A DNA stretch of 64,000 bases. Origin: Dryococelus australis (Eukaryota; Arthropoda; Insecta; Phasmatodea; Phasmatidae). A program made the translations under genes and the position numbers. The notes beneath the pieces were generated by a model. It did not search any database. It was given only the letters and a program-made list of their open reading frames with translations, and was not told the origin of the DNA. Below are positions 33,540 through 44,064 of this stretch, piece by piece. The stretch lies in contig CM056995.1 of NCBI GenBank assembly GCA_029891345.1, forward strand, positions 81,655,895 through 81,719,894, in the 5' to 3' direction. Within the stretch, counting starts at the first letter, position 1; each line of letters begins with the position of its first letter.

Positions 33540-34060
33540 AAGTCCATCATTGGGGTCACATCGCATGGAAACAAGCTGGACGCGACAGCATAAGTGCGAT
33601 GACGTCACACTGCAGGTAGTAATTCTCAGAAGTCGGTCGGGCGACAACCACCGCATTGCAAGCCTTATTTCCTGGAAGTGGATGAATCAGTGTTGGCTAA
33701 TTGGCTGTCAACGCCACGTGACGTGTGACAGCTGTGCGGTGCCGGCTGCCACCCTCAGCTGCCCCGCACAGTAGCCGGCCGGTTGGTAGGCACACTACAC
33801 AGGTTCGTTACGACAGCTCTCATCCGCGCCGGGGGTTCATATCTAACATCTCAGCTGCCTCCAAGAGATCTTCCATTGTTCATGGAGTTGCAGGTTGGTG
33901 CCATGGTAGAGTAGATATTTAGCTTAGTTAGCAGAATTCTGAACTCCAGACTGCTAAAATACGTGCTTCCCAAGCACGAACGTACTTTATTTCCGGACTC
34001 GTGTCTTGAAGTCGGGAGCAGAACGTGACATACGTTGCTGATTGAGGCGCTCGGCGTCTC
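33540..34060. other. GC-richer block upstream of module H TATA box
   Basis: Contains GATGACGTCAC (CRE-like), CCACGTGACGTG (E-box-like) and AGTAGCCGGCCGG. It lies where the minus-strand module H would have its upstream region. It might be an LTR U3 or a host promoter; no gene found. Confidence 0.35.
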
Positions 34061-34190
34061 TCAGTGTCTTAATTGAACAGTTTTTTGTAGTATCACAACA
34101 AATTGGTTTTTATTCTAGTTTACAGTACTCTTTATATAAACACATCCTTTTAAGTGTTAGTTAATGCCTCTAGAATATATTCAAGTTAAG

Positions 34191-34213
34191 CAACACACAC
34201 ACCCACACACACA

Positions 34214-34293
<80 letters not shown>
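34191..34293. repeat. (CA)n(TA)n microsatellite, about 100 bp
   Basis: Interrupted CA units to about 34,234, then about 30 uninterrupted TA units. Long (TA)n is prone to cruciform extrusion and length change. Confidence 0.95.
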
Positions 34294-34295
<2 letters not shown>

Positions 34296-34299
34296 GGTG

Positions 34300-35175
34300 G
34301 AAAACCATATCTAAGCAAAAGTTCTTTACCGAGTGCTTTTGTAAGTTATGGTTACAGTTCTTGAATCAAATTCAGAGACATGCACGAAAGACAAAAATCA
34401 TTCTACTTCTGTGGGCGATATGATATAGTTCTTATGACAACACCACTTAGAGGTGTCATATAGTCAGGTCCAAAAGCTTCAGAACTAGGGTGACATTCGT
34501 GTAAAGATAATTGACCAGCTACGTTGTAAATAAGGACATGAATAAGTTTAAGTCAACCGAAAAATATCCTTTCATTCTACCAGAATTTAACTGGATATGA
34601 CTGGATGCACATATATCATAATAGTATAATTTCCTCTACGGATTCACAAGTTAACGAAGAACAAACGCAATCTTAAACTGCGAAGACATATTGAGGTGAT
34701 TCTTATGTTCACATCATTCAACACTTGCCAAGAAAGAACTGCAGCTGCTTGCATTGATTAAAAAGTACATTGTTGACTCATATTTGAAGAACTTTCTTTC
34801 CGAAATTCCATTCCGAACTTCGAAATGTCATATTAATAATAAATTTCTATAAATTAGCTAACCTATAAATTATTTTGTTGTGTACTGCATTGCGTATGTG
34901 TGTACACGAAGTTACACAGACTGTGTGTAACATGAAAAAACGCCGAGGAACTATTCCTCATATTTAGAACATCTAAAGGATGAAAACATGTTGCATGAGC
35001 AGAGTTTCAGAAATTTATTTCCTAGCTGGAGCTTACCTCACACAACTCTGTTAACATTCTTTATGGCACGCAGGCTGGGATGTTTTGTGTGGAATGCCAC
35101 CATGGCTATCGTGTTCAATGTTGTAGTATGTGGTATAGTGATGTATACATATGTAGGTGTTGAGGCTGCAGTTTT
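34300..35175. other. no gene seen
   Basis: Unassigned DNA. The 125-codon frame at 34,988-35,365 runs straight into repeat F, so it is not taken as a gene. Confidence 0.45.
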
Positions 35176-35179
35176 CTCG

Positions 35180-35340
35180 ATGCACAGTAATTCTTTTGAC
35201 ATGTTTAAAATCAGACGTTCAAATGGGGTACCAGGACGGAAACAGCGATGTAAAGTTTTGCAGGGTGATCCATTCAGATACATAACGATTGAAATGAACG
35301 TCGTCTCGTTTGATCAGGCATGCGGCTACGATGCGAGCAT
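35180..35340. repeat. dispersed repeat F, copy 2
   Basis: TTTAAAATCAGACG, GGGGTACCAGGACGGAAAC, TTTGCAGGGTGATCCATT, ATTGAAATGAACGTCGTCTC and GTTTGATCAGGCATGCGG follow the same order as at 16,380-16,584. Confidence 0.65.
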
Positions 35341-35449
35341 GGCATTGAGTTGGCGCCGCTCATGAGCGAGCCGTTTTTACGATGTTAAAAGAGTAGATAG
35401 ATAATGTAGACTCGAGGACAAGGGCTGGGGCAGGAGGTGCCAGGGACCG

Positions 35450-35835
35450 TCCGCCATGCTGGATTTCCGAACTTACTACTCTGTCATTCAGATCACGAAA
35501 CTGCCAAGTTAGATTCCATGATGTTGGTAGCCAGTACGCCGCCATATTTGTAGCTCGAACATTGCCATATTGTTACTCATATTCGTTCGACTGCCATTTT
35601 GGTAACGAGTATGTCGATCTTGGTTTTTGTTGTTTTACATTTGTTTATGTTACTGGAGGCCGTCATCTTTGTTTCTTCATTTGTCATTATTTTCCCACAT
35701 TAGTTCTGGCATTGGCGGCTAGGAGTGCTGCCATATTAGTTCTGGTGTTGACCACTAGGTGGTAGGCCAATCGCTCGGCCACCATTCTAGTTCTAGAAAT
35801 GGCCACTAAGGGAGCTTCTTTTTTAGAACTCAAAA
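35450..35835. repeat. degenerate repeat of GCCAT-TT-GGTTCT type
   Basis: Loose units of about 40-70 bp, each with GCCATnTT followed by AGTTCTGG/GGTTCT and GGCCnCTAGG, recur at least five times (for example CGACTGCCATTTTGGTAACG, GCTGCCATATTAGTTCTGG, GGCCACCATTCTAGTTCTAG). One unit (TTCGTTCGACTGCCATGTTG) is found beside the related SINE at 57,373. Confidence 0.5.
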
Positions 35836-35849
35836 TACCATCTGTAATG

Positions 35850-35935
35850 GCGCGGAATCAAGCTGCCAGGCCTTGGGTCGACAGATCAATGCCCTAGGCC
35901 ACTCGGATATCGCTACATGAGGTGGGACAAGAGTT
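35850..35935 (-). mobile_element. tRNA-Leu/Ser-type SINE (family C), copy 1
   Basis: Minus strand: AGCGATATCCGAGTGGCCTA (A-box region), GGGCATTGATCTGTCGACC, and TTGATTCCGCGCCATTAC in the B-box position. It matches 57,405-57,545, which is better preserved. The same pair of repeats (GCCAT units before, AT-rich satellite after) flanks both copies, so the family may include them. Confidence 0.55.
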
Positions 35936-35989
35936 TATAAGAAGTATATAGCTTGGAGATGAATAAATAATATCTTGTCTCTCATTATA

Positions 35990-36250
35990 CATTATATTTT
36001 TATTTACTATATAATTTTTGAGGTTTTTATTTATATATCAATAATGTTTTAGGTATATATCTTAAGTATTTATTTTTTATTATATAGATCTCACTTATAT
36101 AATTTGTAAGGTTTTTATTTGCATATAAATATTTCTTTAAATCATTTTTTTACTTATTTATTTTTTATTATTTAGGTTTAACTTACATATATATTACACT
36201 TTATTCTGAAAGTAAATATTTTTTTTTTGGTATTTTACTTTATTCAATTT
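35990..36250. repeat. AT-rich degenerate satellite
   Basis: Units with GAGGTTTTTATTTATATATC, TTAAGTATTTATTTTTTATT and TTTAGGTTTAACTTACATAT recur at 60-90 bp spacing. A further unit lies at 36,835-36,890 and related units at 57,600-57,790, in each case next to SINE C or its neighbourhood. Confidence 0.5.
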
Positions 36251-36649
36251 GTTTTTACTTTTGTACGAAAATTAAGTTGCCTAGCCTTGTAATCATGCAC
36301 GCATTCACGTGCCGACAGGTCCACCAGGACAGAAGCGCAAGCTGTGATATGTGCATGGAGTGACACAGGCAGGGCACAACACCAGTAAGAAATTAAAGAC
36401 TTTTTAAATTTATAAAATCCATATATTTACATACTTCAGACTACGAACATAAAAACAGAAGACTTAAATTTTCCACACCATTCATGTAGTGTCTTTACAC
36501 CAGCATGCTCACTTTTCATTTAGGAAATTATAATCTGCTTATATGTAACTCAAGACAGTCTATGCTAACAAGCATCCAACAAGAATCATTGACCAAATAT
36601 TCTTCTCGACAAAGTTTCAACTGCCACTGTCAAACAGCTCCATAAAATT

Positions 36650-36745
36650 AACCCGGCTGCTTATATATACTCGCAAGCAGGCACCATAACATTCAATGTT
36701 CCAGCCACTGTAACTCATGCATGCCATCTGCTCTGCCGAACTATA
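36650..36745 (-). promoter_or_regulatory. TATA box and leader of zinc-finger module, copy 2
   Basis: On the minus strand: GTAACTCATGCATGCC-complement block (GGCATGCATGAGTTAC), then GCGAGTATATATAAGCAGC and GACAGTGGCAGTTG. The same order stands at 11,122-11,220. Downstream (to about 36,400) I find no finger-coding frame, so the coding part is lost or too diverged. Confidence 0.5.
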
Positions 36746-37052
36746 ACAGACATACATAGACCAGCAATAAGTTTTTCTATATATAACTACATAAGATATT
36801 CTTCTGCTATTCCAGGCTTATTTTAAGAATTTTTTAAATTTATTATTCTGATTTAACTTATGTAATTTTAAGTATTTTATTTACAGATAGGAGCTTTGCA
36901 ATTCACTCTGACCTTACCAAAAACTTCACTTACTGCTCATACTTCTGCTCTACTGGTCGACACCAGTCAAATATATACTAATCACTATACCACCATACCA
37001 TCCATTATATAACCTAAGTAATACCAGACCATCCAACAACCCATCTCTAGGG

Positions 37053-37336
37053 ACACCCAAATTTCGCGAAAGGATTTACGCACATTCTAGATTGCAATAC
37101 CCTACGGGCATACTAGCAGTTTTCTTTTGATATTGGTGGTGTGTGTCTGTGAGAAAACATTTCCTTACTTAACTGGGCAATCCGAATTAGATAACTCCGA
37201 TACTGTACTTCTGTGATTCGCAGGCAGGCACATAAAGCGCGGAACACCTAGATCATCCAATCACAAAAGTGGATTTGAGCTAAAGTGTTATGAAATACAA
37301 CTAGTCGTGAAATTTTATCGCGAAATTCGGGTGTCC
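37053..37336. mobile_element. TIR element (MITE) inserted in the skewed satellite
   Basis: Left GGGACACCCAAATTTCGCGA, right (reversed) AGGACACCCGAATTTCGCGA; both continue AAAGGATTTACG / TAAAATTTCACG. About 284 bp, non-coding and compositionally unlike the surrounding A/C-rich DNA. ACCCATCT is found on both outer sides but at unequal distance, so the target duplication is uncertain. Confidence 0.65.
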
Positions 37337-38030
37337 TTACCCATCTTCTATAACTAAAGAAAAAATTCAATCCAACCGCACCACGCAACACACCAAGCAC
37401 AATATCCATCATAACTCCAGCAAATATACAGACGAGGCCAGCTCTAACACCCATTCTACTTGTTCTACCAACCAACACCGTTTATACATAACACCAATAC
37501 CACCCACTATACCTCTAGCATACCTCGACCATTCGTCCACACAGACCATACAAAGCAAACACACAGCCCATACCAGTGACACAATCAAATTCTTCCTATA
37601 CCATCCACCATGCCGGCTGACAAGAGTCAAAATACAATTACCATCCATACCAAACACTTTAAAACTCAAGCATTTCTTAGCATTACAGGACTCACCGACA
37701 CACATACTGTCCACGCCATTCGACATACGCCAACAATCGCAAGACAGATATACTGGAAAACATATCACCTAATATATCATCCATGATCACCCATGTATAC
37801 CAAGAAAAATTTATAGACCAGACCAACTCACAATGCAAACATTCTTACTGTCTGTCACGCCATCATTACTGACTGATCCAGGCAAACCAACATGCCATCA
37901 CCTATAACTGAAGAAAAACTCAATACAACCATACCATCCAACACATCAACCATACTACCCATTATCAAGCAAATATACAATTCAGACCAGCCCATAACCT
38001 AACACCCATTCCATCTTCGCTGCCAATCTC

Positions 38031-38236
38031 CACCACCAACACCACAATCACCACCACCAACACCACAATCACCACCACCACAATCACCACCAACACCACA
38101 ATCACCACCACCAACACTACAATAACCACCACCAACACCACAATCACCACCACCAGCACCACAATCACCACCACCAGCACCACAATCACCACCACAACTA
38201 ATACCACAATCACCACCACCACTAATACCACCACCT
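38031..38236. repeat. 21-bp VNTR
   Basis: About nine units of the type CACCACCACCAACACCACAAT, some shortened by 6-9 bp. Read on the minus strand it yields a Val/Ile/Leu heptad-like repeat, which is an effect of the 21-bp period. Confidence 0.85.
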
Positions 38237-38261
38237 ATTAATGACTCCAAAATTACTCCAA

Positions 38262-38395
38262 AAGACTCTAAATAATTCTAAATGACTCGTAAATGACTCT
38301 AAATGGCTCCTAAATGACTCTAAATATCTCTAGATGACTCCTAAATGACTCTAAATGACTCCGAAAGACTCTAAATTACTCCATAACTCCATAGC
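38262..38395. repeat. 11-12 bp minisatellite
   Basis: About eleven units of CTCTAAATGACT / CCTAAATGACT. On the minus strand these read AGTCATTTAG, comparable with the GGTCATTAGGGG units at 10,790-10,915 upstream of module 1. Confidence 0.8.
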
Positions 38396-40004
38396 TTCAT
38401 CGATCCATCGATCCACATTCTAAACGAACAGATGTTGAATAACTCACCTTCCATGACAATTAAATGCTGAGCACTCCACCTCAGACATACAAAACAAAAT
38501 ATGAGTAACCCTGTCCAGGAGTACTGGGTACTATACCAACCATAACCCAGCATACTTCAGTCATGCCACACAGATCATATTATATATACAACATAATTAC
38601 TCATGCATACCACACCACACCACCCACGAACACCACCAACTATAACATATTAGGTAACATACCTCTAACACACTTAACAACCATCTTGATAACCTATTGG
38701 TACTGAGGACCAACACAGTTATAACACCTTTCACTATGGCCTTAGCTTGCCATGCGTCGTCGAAAGCCATAAAACCCAGTATATACTAACATTCTATGCC
38801 ATCTGTATATATCAACGAACCACCACAGTAGATAACCATACCAACCAAAAAACACACAGCCCAAACCATATCATTTGCTCTAACTCAAGCATACCTTATT
38901 CATGCTGTTAATGATACATACCATATCAACTACCATACTTCACACTTACTAATCAATCATTACAATCAACTATATCGACTACCATTTCATCCCATCTAAT
39001 TTCACAGGTTAAACATATAAACAAGCCATACCAGCAGCCGAGCCAATCACAATATTCCAATCATAGGCCCCAACCATGCTATCATAAGCTCAATACTAAT
39101 AGTTTAACCATCTATGACATCCATACAGTCTTCATTTCCCAGATGCCATATCATACCATCTAATCATACTAACTAAACATACCAGCTAAGCATTTTGTCC
39201 CTCTCATACTAACTAAACATCCCACCAAACAACTCAGCTCTTACAAGTTAATCAAACAATCAAACCATTCTCCCCACACCATCGAAACTACACTTTTGTC
39301 ATACTGCCAAAACAACCGAACATGGATCAGGCCATACCAATCAACATAATGGCTATACCAACCATTCAAGAAACGAATTGTACAACCAAGTGATACCGAT
39401 AGGTTATACCATCAAGATGTTCTCGCTATTAAAAAACCAAGCCATACAGGTAGCCCACACCGGCAGACAATATCATGTTACTCTAGCCATTCCAGCCATT
39501 CCAAGAGACCATACCAACCAAAAACATACTAGTCAGGCATACTAACAAAACATATTACCAAAACAAGTTACTTATAACAACCATGCAGAGAGGTCATACA
39601 GTATAAACATTCTAAAAGCACCTCTACCAATGATGAGCCTACATACAATTCATATTATTGTCAGACTGACCAACATAATATTCAAGCCATACATTTCGAC
39701 CTTCTATGCTAACCATCACACCTGTCATCAAACCTCCTGCCCTCCTGTTTTAACAACCATATAGGCACATCACACTCAGAGACAAAGCTATTCCATCAAA
39801 ATAAACTCCCTCCTACCATTAACCAGATCTACTACAATGTCCCAATCACACATTTCAGACATCGCTACAACCATACTGATAGGTCATACAAGCAAGACAC
39901 ACGACCAAAACCATTCAACCAATGAATATACCCAGGTCGTCATATATAATAGTTTAAAAAACAAGAGCGAGCACTCACATCTCAAACAAATCTCTCGAGA
40001 GGTT

Positions 40005-40535
40005 AGATCTCTCGAACGGTTGATATGAGTACGGCCGACCAACTTTCAAAGGAGAAGAAGGCGAAGGATAGGAGAGGGCGAGACTAGTTCCAAAATTGCC
40101 GCCATGGGAGATGCATGTCGACAAGACATTTGTTCGCCACCACCCAACCAGATCACATTCACATAATATGAAAACCTGCGAGGGTATCCGTACAACCCTT
40201 GCATATAGCAACCTCACCGTTCACTACAGAATATATCTACTAAGCTATCGCATTACATAATATATACATAGAGCTCGTCCATCACGAACAACCCTATGAA
40301 AACATCTAAACATATTTTCTAATACAAATTCAAGTTTTTTAAAGAAATTTTTATTGTGTTGCCATTAGATGTCATTAATAACAGAATAATTATGTACAGA
40401 CATTTCAATAACCGAGTACTCAAACATACTTTGTTCACTAATTCTAACTATATTTTATTTATCTTCAGTATTTTCAATAAAATTAACCTTTAACATGATT
40501 CTACATAACCAGTTCTACTTCTACAAAATTTACTA
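40005..40535. other. no gene seen
   Basis: A GC-richer patch (40,030-40,110) followed by AT-rich DNA; nothing assigned. Confidence 0.5.
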
Positions 40536-40679
40536 ATCATTATACATGCTGGAATATAATGTCATTTACAATGTTTGGAGGATGATAAAGGAGGTCAAGA
40601 TGTACAAAATTTGTATGTACAAAACGTCATGTACTTCGACCGTTTTGCTACTAGGGTGGGTCATAGCTCTACTTACTAA

Positions 40680-41735
40680 GTACCATTACCACGAAAGGAG
40701 AGAGTTGACAATTTACACATAAGACATTGCTGAAATTTCTTGCCATTGACTTTAACATATAGGTGGTATCTTTGTACCAGTGATTGTCTTGGTGCGTTAA
40801 AATATTCCCGGTATTTCCGAAATGACCATTGCACTGCAGCAACACAGTCACCCAAATATTCTGTGGTATCTACACGAATTGTGTAAACAAGATGTGTCAC
40901 CCCCCCCCCCCCCCCAGAATAAATACATCGGAGTGAGATCGGGTGATCGAGGTGGCCCAGGAATAGACCCACCCCTGCCAGTCTAATGATTGTGAAATAT
41001 TTGATTCCAGTAGTTTCTGACATTGGGGTCATAATGTGGAGGTGCACTGTCATGCTGAAACCATAATTGTTGCTTCACTGCCAGTGGAACATTCTTTAGG
41101 AGCTGTGGTGAGACATCACATACAAACATGTGGTAATTGCCACTACATAGTCGGTCCGGTAAAATGTACGGCTTAACCAGATGGTCGGCTACAGTGCCAG
41201 TGGACACATTGACAGCAAATTTGGACTGATAATGTCTCACAGCAGTATCATTCGGATTATCCCAACGATAACAATGGCTGTTGTGGCTAACGAAAATCCC
41301 CCTCCCTCGTGAACAGGGCCTCATCTGTAAATAAAACGCACGTTAAGAAGGCATGATCAGCTAACGTTTGCTGACAAAACTATTGCGCAAATTGTAGGTG
41401 AAGGGGGAAGTCACGAGTATACAGGTCCTACACCTTCTGCAACTTGAATGGGTGCATTCCATCCTGATGAAGAACACGCAGCGCAGTAAAACATGTAGTG
41501 TTGAGACGTCTGGCTGCAGCGCGTGTACTGGTATGTGGATTTTGCTGAAACTGTTGTAGAACAGCCTCTACAGTGCGCACAGTGCGAGTGCGACTAATTT
41601 CCTGTCGTTGTGTATGGAGGGATCCTGTCTCACGAACGCACTCATGCAGTCGTTGGAAGAAGACGTAAGATGGCAACCGTCTAATCGGAAAGTGTTCGGC
41701 GTACAGGTGCCTTGCAGTCTCCCCTTATAACAGAT
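40680..41735 (-). pseudogene. mariner-superfamily transposase, decayed
   Basis: N-terminus: YAEHFPIRRLPSYVFFQRLH, then the helix-turn-helix part QQNPHTSTRAAARRLN and LHQDGMHPFKLQKV, typical of a Tc1/mariner group common in ants and other insects. Core: LVKPYILPDRL, then LWFQHDSAPPHY with the second catalytic Asp, then GRGGSIPGPPRSPDLTPMYL with the third Asp. C-terminus: YTIRVDTTEYLGDCVAA and VNGKKFQQCL. The reading frame shifts at a run of about 16 C (40,900-40,915), and a gap without matching frame lies near 41,330-41,425. Not functional. Confidence 0.9.
40900..40915. repeat. poly(C) run inside transposase
   Basis: Sixteen C in a row, on the coding strand a G-run just after the LTPMYLFWG-like end of the catalytic core. 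It has expanded from a glycine-codon region. Confidence 0.85.
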
Positions 41736-42629
41736 ACCAGAAATGGCAATGTTAATGTGCGTACTTAACAGTAATTATTAGGAACGCCCCATAGTAGCGA
41801 CACAATGAAGACGGCACGCACAGTACAGTACACCAGTACACGAAGGCTTACCTTTCAGTGCTTACACACTGTGTTGCCAAACACATACTGTTGATCGTCT
41901 TCAAACGGGAACAGATTACTCTTCAATATATGTCGACAACGGTGACCGACCTAACACACAATGTTACGAAGGATGCGCGCTACTAGACCCCTAAACCCAT
42001 CACCTTATCTGCGCCCTTAATGGCAAAACGGTCTAATTACATTACTCGGTATATACAAAAGTTCATTTTGACTTCCGCTATCGTACCCCAAACGTTGTAA
42101 ACGACCTTTTGTACCGCTCTGTATATAGTAATAACCAAGGTTTATTGCCATGAATGTACTATAGACGTAATGTCGCAGCACTTCGTCCCTTCCATTATCA
42201 GCCGACTAATTGGCGGGGAGCTGCACAGTTGAAGCTATTTTATGTCTGTTAGACGACGCCCTCAAAACCTTTCATACAGTGAGTGCCCAGTATGTAATCC
42301 GCTTTCTTGAGACAATCAGACATCAAAAGGAGTAAAGAAATAAGTAGAAGTGTGTTTGTATATACACTATTGTTTGTGAAAATTACTACACCAAGAAACA
42401 ATGTCCCGAATGAATCCAAACTCAGAGGATGTGTAGAACAGTTTACCAGCAATAAGTGGTTACGATTGCAGAGAGATGGCATAAACGTAGTCCCAGCAGC
42501 TTCCACTCTTATGTGACCGGAAAGGTCCGTGTTACGTCAAGCTCAGCCAGTGAAGAGCTTTCGAACTAAGTGAAAGCAAGTGCCAGTATGCCTTTTGACG
42601 TCAAAGGGCGCCATAACAGTAGGTGAGTA

Positions 42630-43510
42630 AGTGCGAATGGGGCAGGATGATCGGTCTCCGAGAAACTGGTTTGTCATATTGTGACATTTCGATACTTACA
42701 GCGCATGCTGCTACGACAGTGATGCTTGTGTGGCACCAGTCGATAGAAGAGGGTCGTACGCAGTGTGACCACAGCACGGGATGACCGCCATCTTGTCCGC
42801 ATGACCGTAAAGGACCGTACATCCCCGTCCACAATGTTGGCTCGACACTGGAGCACTACAATGCCACGGGCTGGACTGGTGGCACGCATGCCATTGCATC
42901 AACTTCCATTGTCCAGAAACCACAAACGCCTCGGACTGCAATGGGCACGTCGGACGAGTGCCGCTTCAACCTGTCCTACAGTGATGGCCGCCTATGTGTT
43001 GGACACTACCGTGGTGACCGCAATCTGGCAGCCTGCATTGTGGAGCGGCATAGCGTACATACACCAAGTGTGATGGTTTGGGGCGTCATTGTATACAGCA
43101 TGTGATCACGACTCCTGCGTATTGAGAGCAACCTAAACAGCAACCGCTACATCAGGGATGTTTTAGAGCCCGAAGTACTACCCCTCCTTAAGGCAATTCC
43201 ACATTCCAAGTTTTTGCAGGACTATGCCCGGCCTCATGTGGCGAGGAATGTACAAGCCTTCTTCAATGAACGATGGGTACTACAGATTCCCTGACCTGCA
43301 CGTTTGCCTAACATGTCACCCATCGGACATGTCTGGGATACGTTTGGTCGGCGACTTGTTCGTCACGGTCCTTTAGCAACAACTGTTGATGATTTGTGGG
43401 TTCGCATATAAACTGCGTGGAGGAGATTCCCCAGGATCATATCCAGGTTCTCTTTGATTCCACGACACAATGTTAGGAGCTCTGATTGCAGCACGTGGGG
43501 GCTACATACA
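42630..43510 (+). pseudogene. Tc1-like transposase, decayed (+ strand element)
   Basis: A second, different Tc1 lineage. N-terminus: MIGLRETGLSYCDISI and TAHAATTVMLVWHQ; next TTARDDRHLVRMTVKDRTSP, then LSRNHKRLGLQWARR. C-terminus: HVWDTFGRRLVRHGPLATTV and TAWRRFPRIISRF. The catalytic region is spread over more than one frame and the QDNA-type motif is badly eroded (near 43,215-43,245). The element probably extends to about 43,680, but I could not find matching TIRs. Confidence 0.85.
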
Positions 43511-43689
43511 ATACTCAATTCTCAAGGACAGAGCTCATGTACAGTTCTGTAATCCTTATCAATTGTGTTTGTCATATAACTAATCTGTGGTATAAAGCTC
43601 ATTTCAATCACATGTATCCTTCTTGGTGTTGCATTTTTATTACTATAATTATTTATATATTGTTATATATCAATAAATAAATTTATTTA

Positions 43690-44010
43690 TTCCTTCTTAT
43701 AAGTATGCTATTCAATTGATTTCAGCTCCAGTTAAGATATTCTCGCGTATATTTAGCATTTTGAAACGAGGAACAAGCGTTGAATAAATAAGCCCCGCAA
43801 CAGTTTCTAGTAGTTATCTGTGGATGGAATATCACCATACTCATGTTGTAAAGCACCTCGATGGGTAACGATTCAATGCGGCGGCGTTTGAATTAACTTG
43901 TGTGATAGCTTGAAAAGAGGTTGTTTGGGGGGGAGGGGGGACTTAATAACCTAATAATTAGAAAATTTCATTCCACAGAGTAGATTAGGATTTATACAAT
44001 TTTAAGCAAG
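43690..44010. other. no gene seen
   Basis: Unassigned; a run of G (GGGGGGGAGGGGGG) lies at 43,928-43,940. Confidence 0.5.
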
Positions 44011-44012
44011 TG

Positions 44013-44013
<1 letters not shown>

Positions 44014-44059
<46 letters not shown>
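44014..44059. repeat. (TA)n microsatellite
   Basis: About 23 TA units. Confidence 0.95.
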
Positions 44060-44063
<4 letters not shown>

Positions 44064-44064
44064 A

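Larger units (their letters stand above)
37340..40000. repeat. A/C-skewed degenerate satellite (T/G on minus strand)
   Basis: More than 2.5 kb in which the + strand is dominated by A and C, with G scarce and words such as ACCATACCAACCA, CATACTAACTAAACAT and CATACCATC recurring without a fixed period. It lies upstream, in the minus-strand sense, of the TATA/leader at 36,650-36,745. 37,440-37,630 matches 10,925-11,110 closely. The minus-strand frames (for example 37,409-37,768) are by-products of the repeat. Confidence 0.6.
40541..42125 (-). mobile_element. mariner-type DNA transposon with both TIRs
   Basis: Outer ends: left TATACATGCTGGAATATAAT, right (reversed) TATACAGAGCGGTACAAAAG. Both continue in step through GTCNTTTACAANGTTTGG, GATA, GGAGGTCA / GGAAGTCA and on to GACCGTTTTGC about 80-110 bp inside. 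TA at both outer ends is the expected target duplication. About 1.59 kb, with a decayed transposase on the minus strand. Confidence 0.85.

Noticed and set aside
34988-35365. 125-codon frame with hydrophobic segment
   Set aside because: Its 3' half is dispersed repeat F, and the frame is not kept in the other copy.
37409-37768. 119-codon minus frame resembling the frame at 10,920-11,108
   Set aside because: Similarity follows from a shared DNA repeat; differences are mostly amino-acid-changing, so coding constraint is unlikely.
37965-38234. Val/Ile/Leu-rich minus frame that looks like a membrane or coiled-coil protein
   Set aside because: A direct effect of the 21-bp VNTR.
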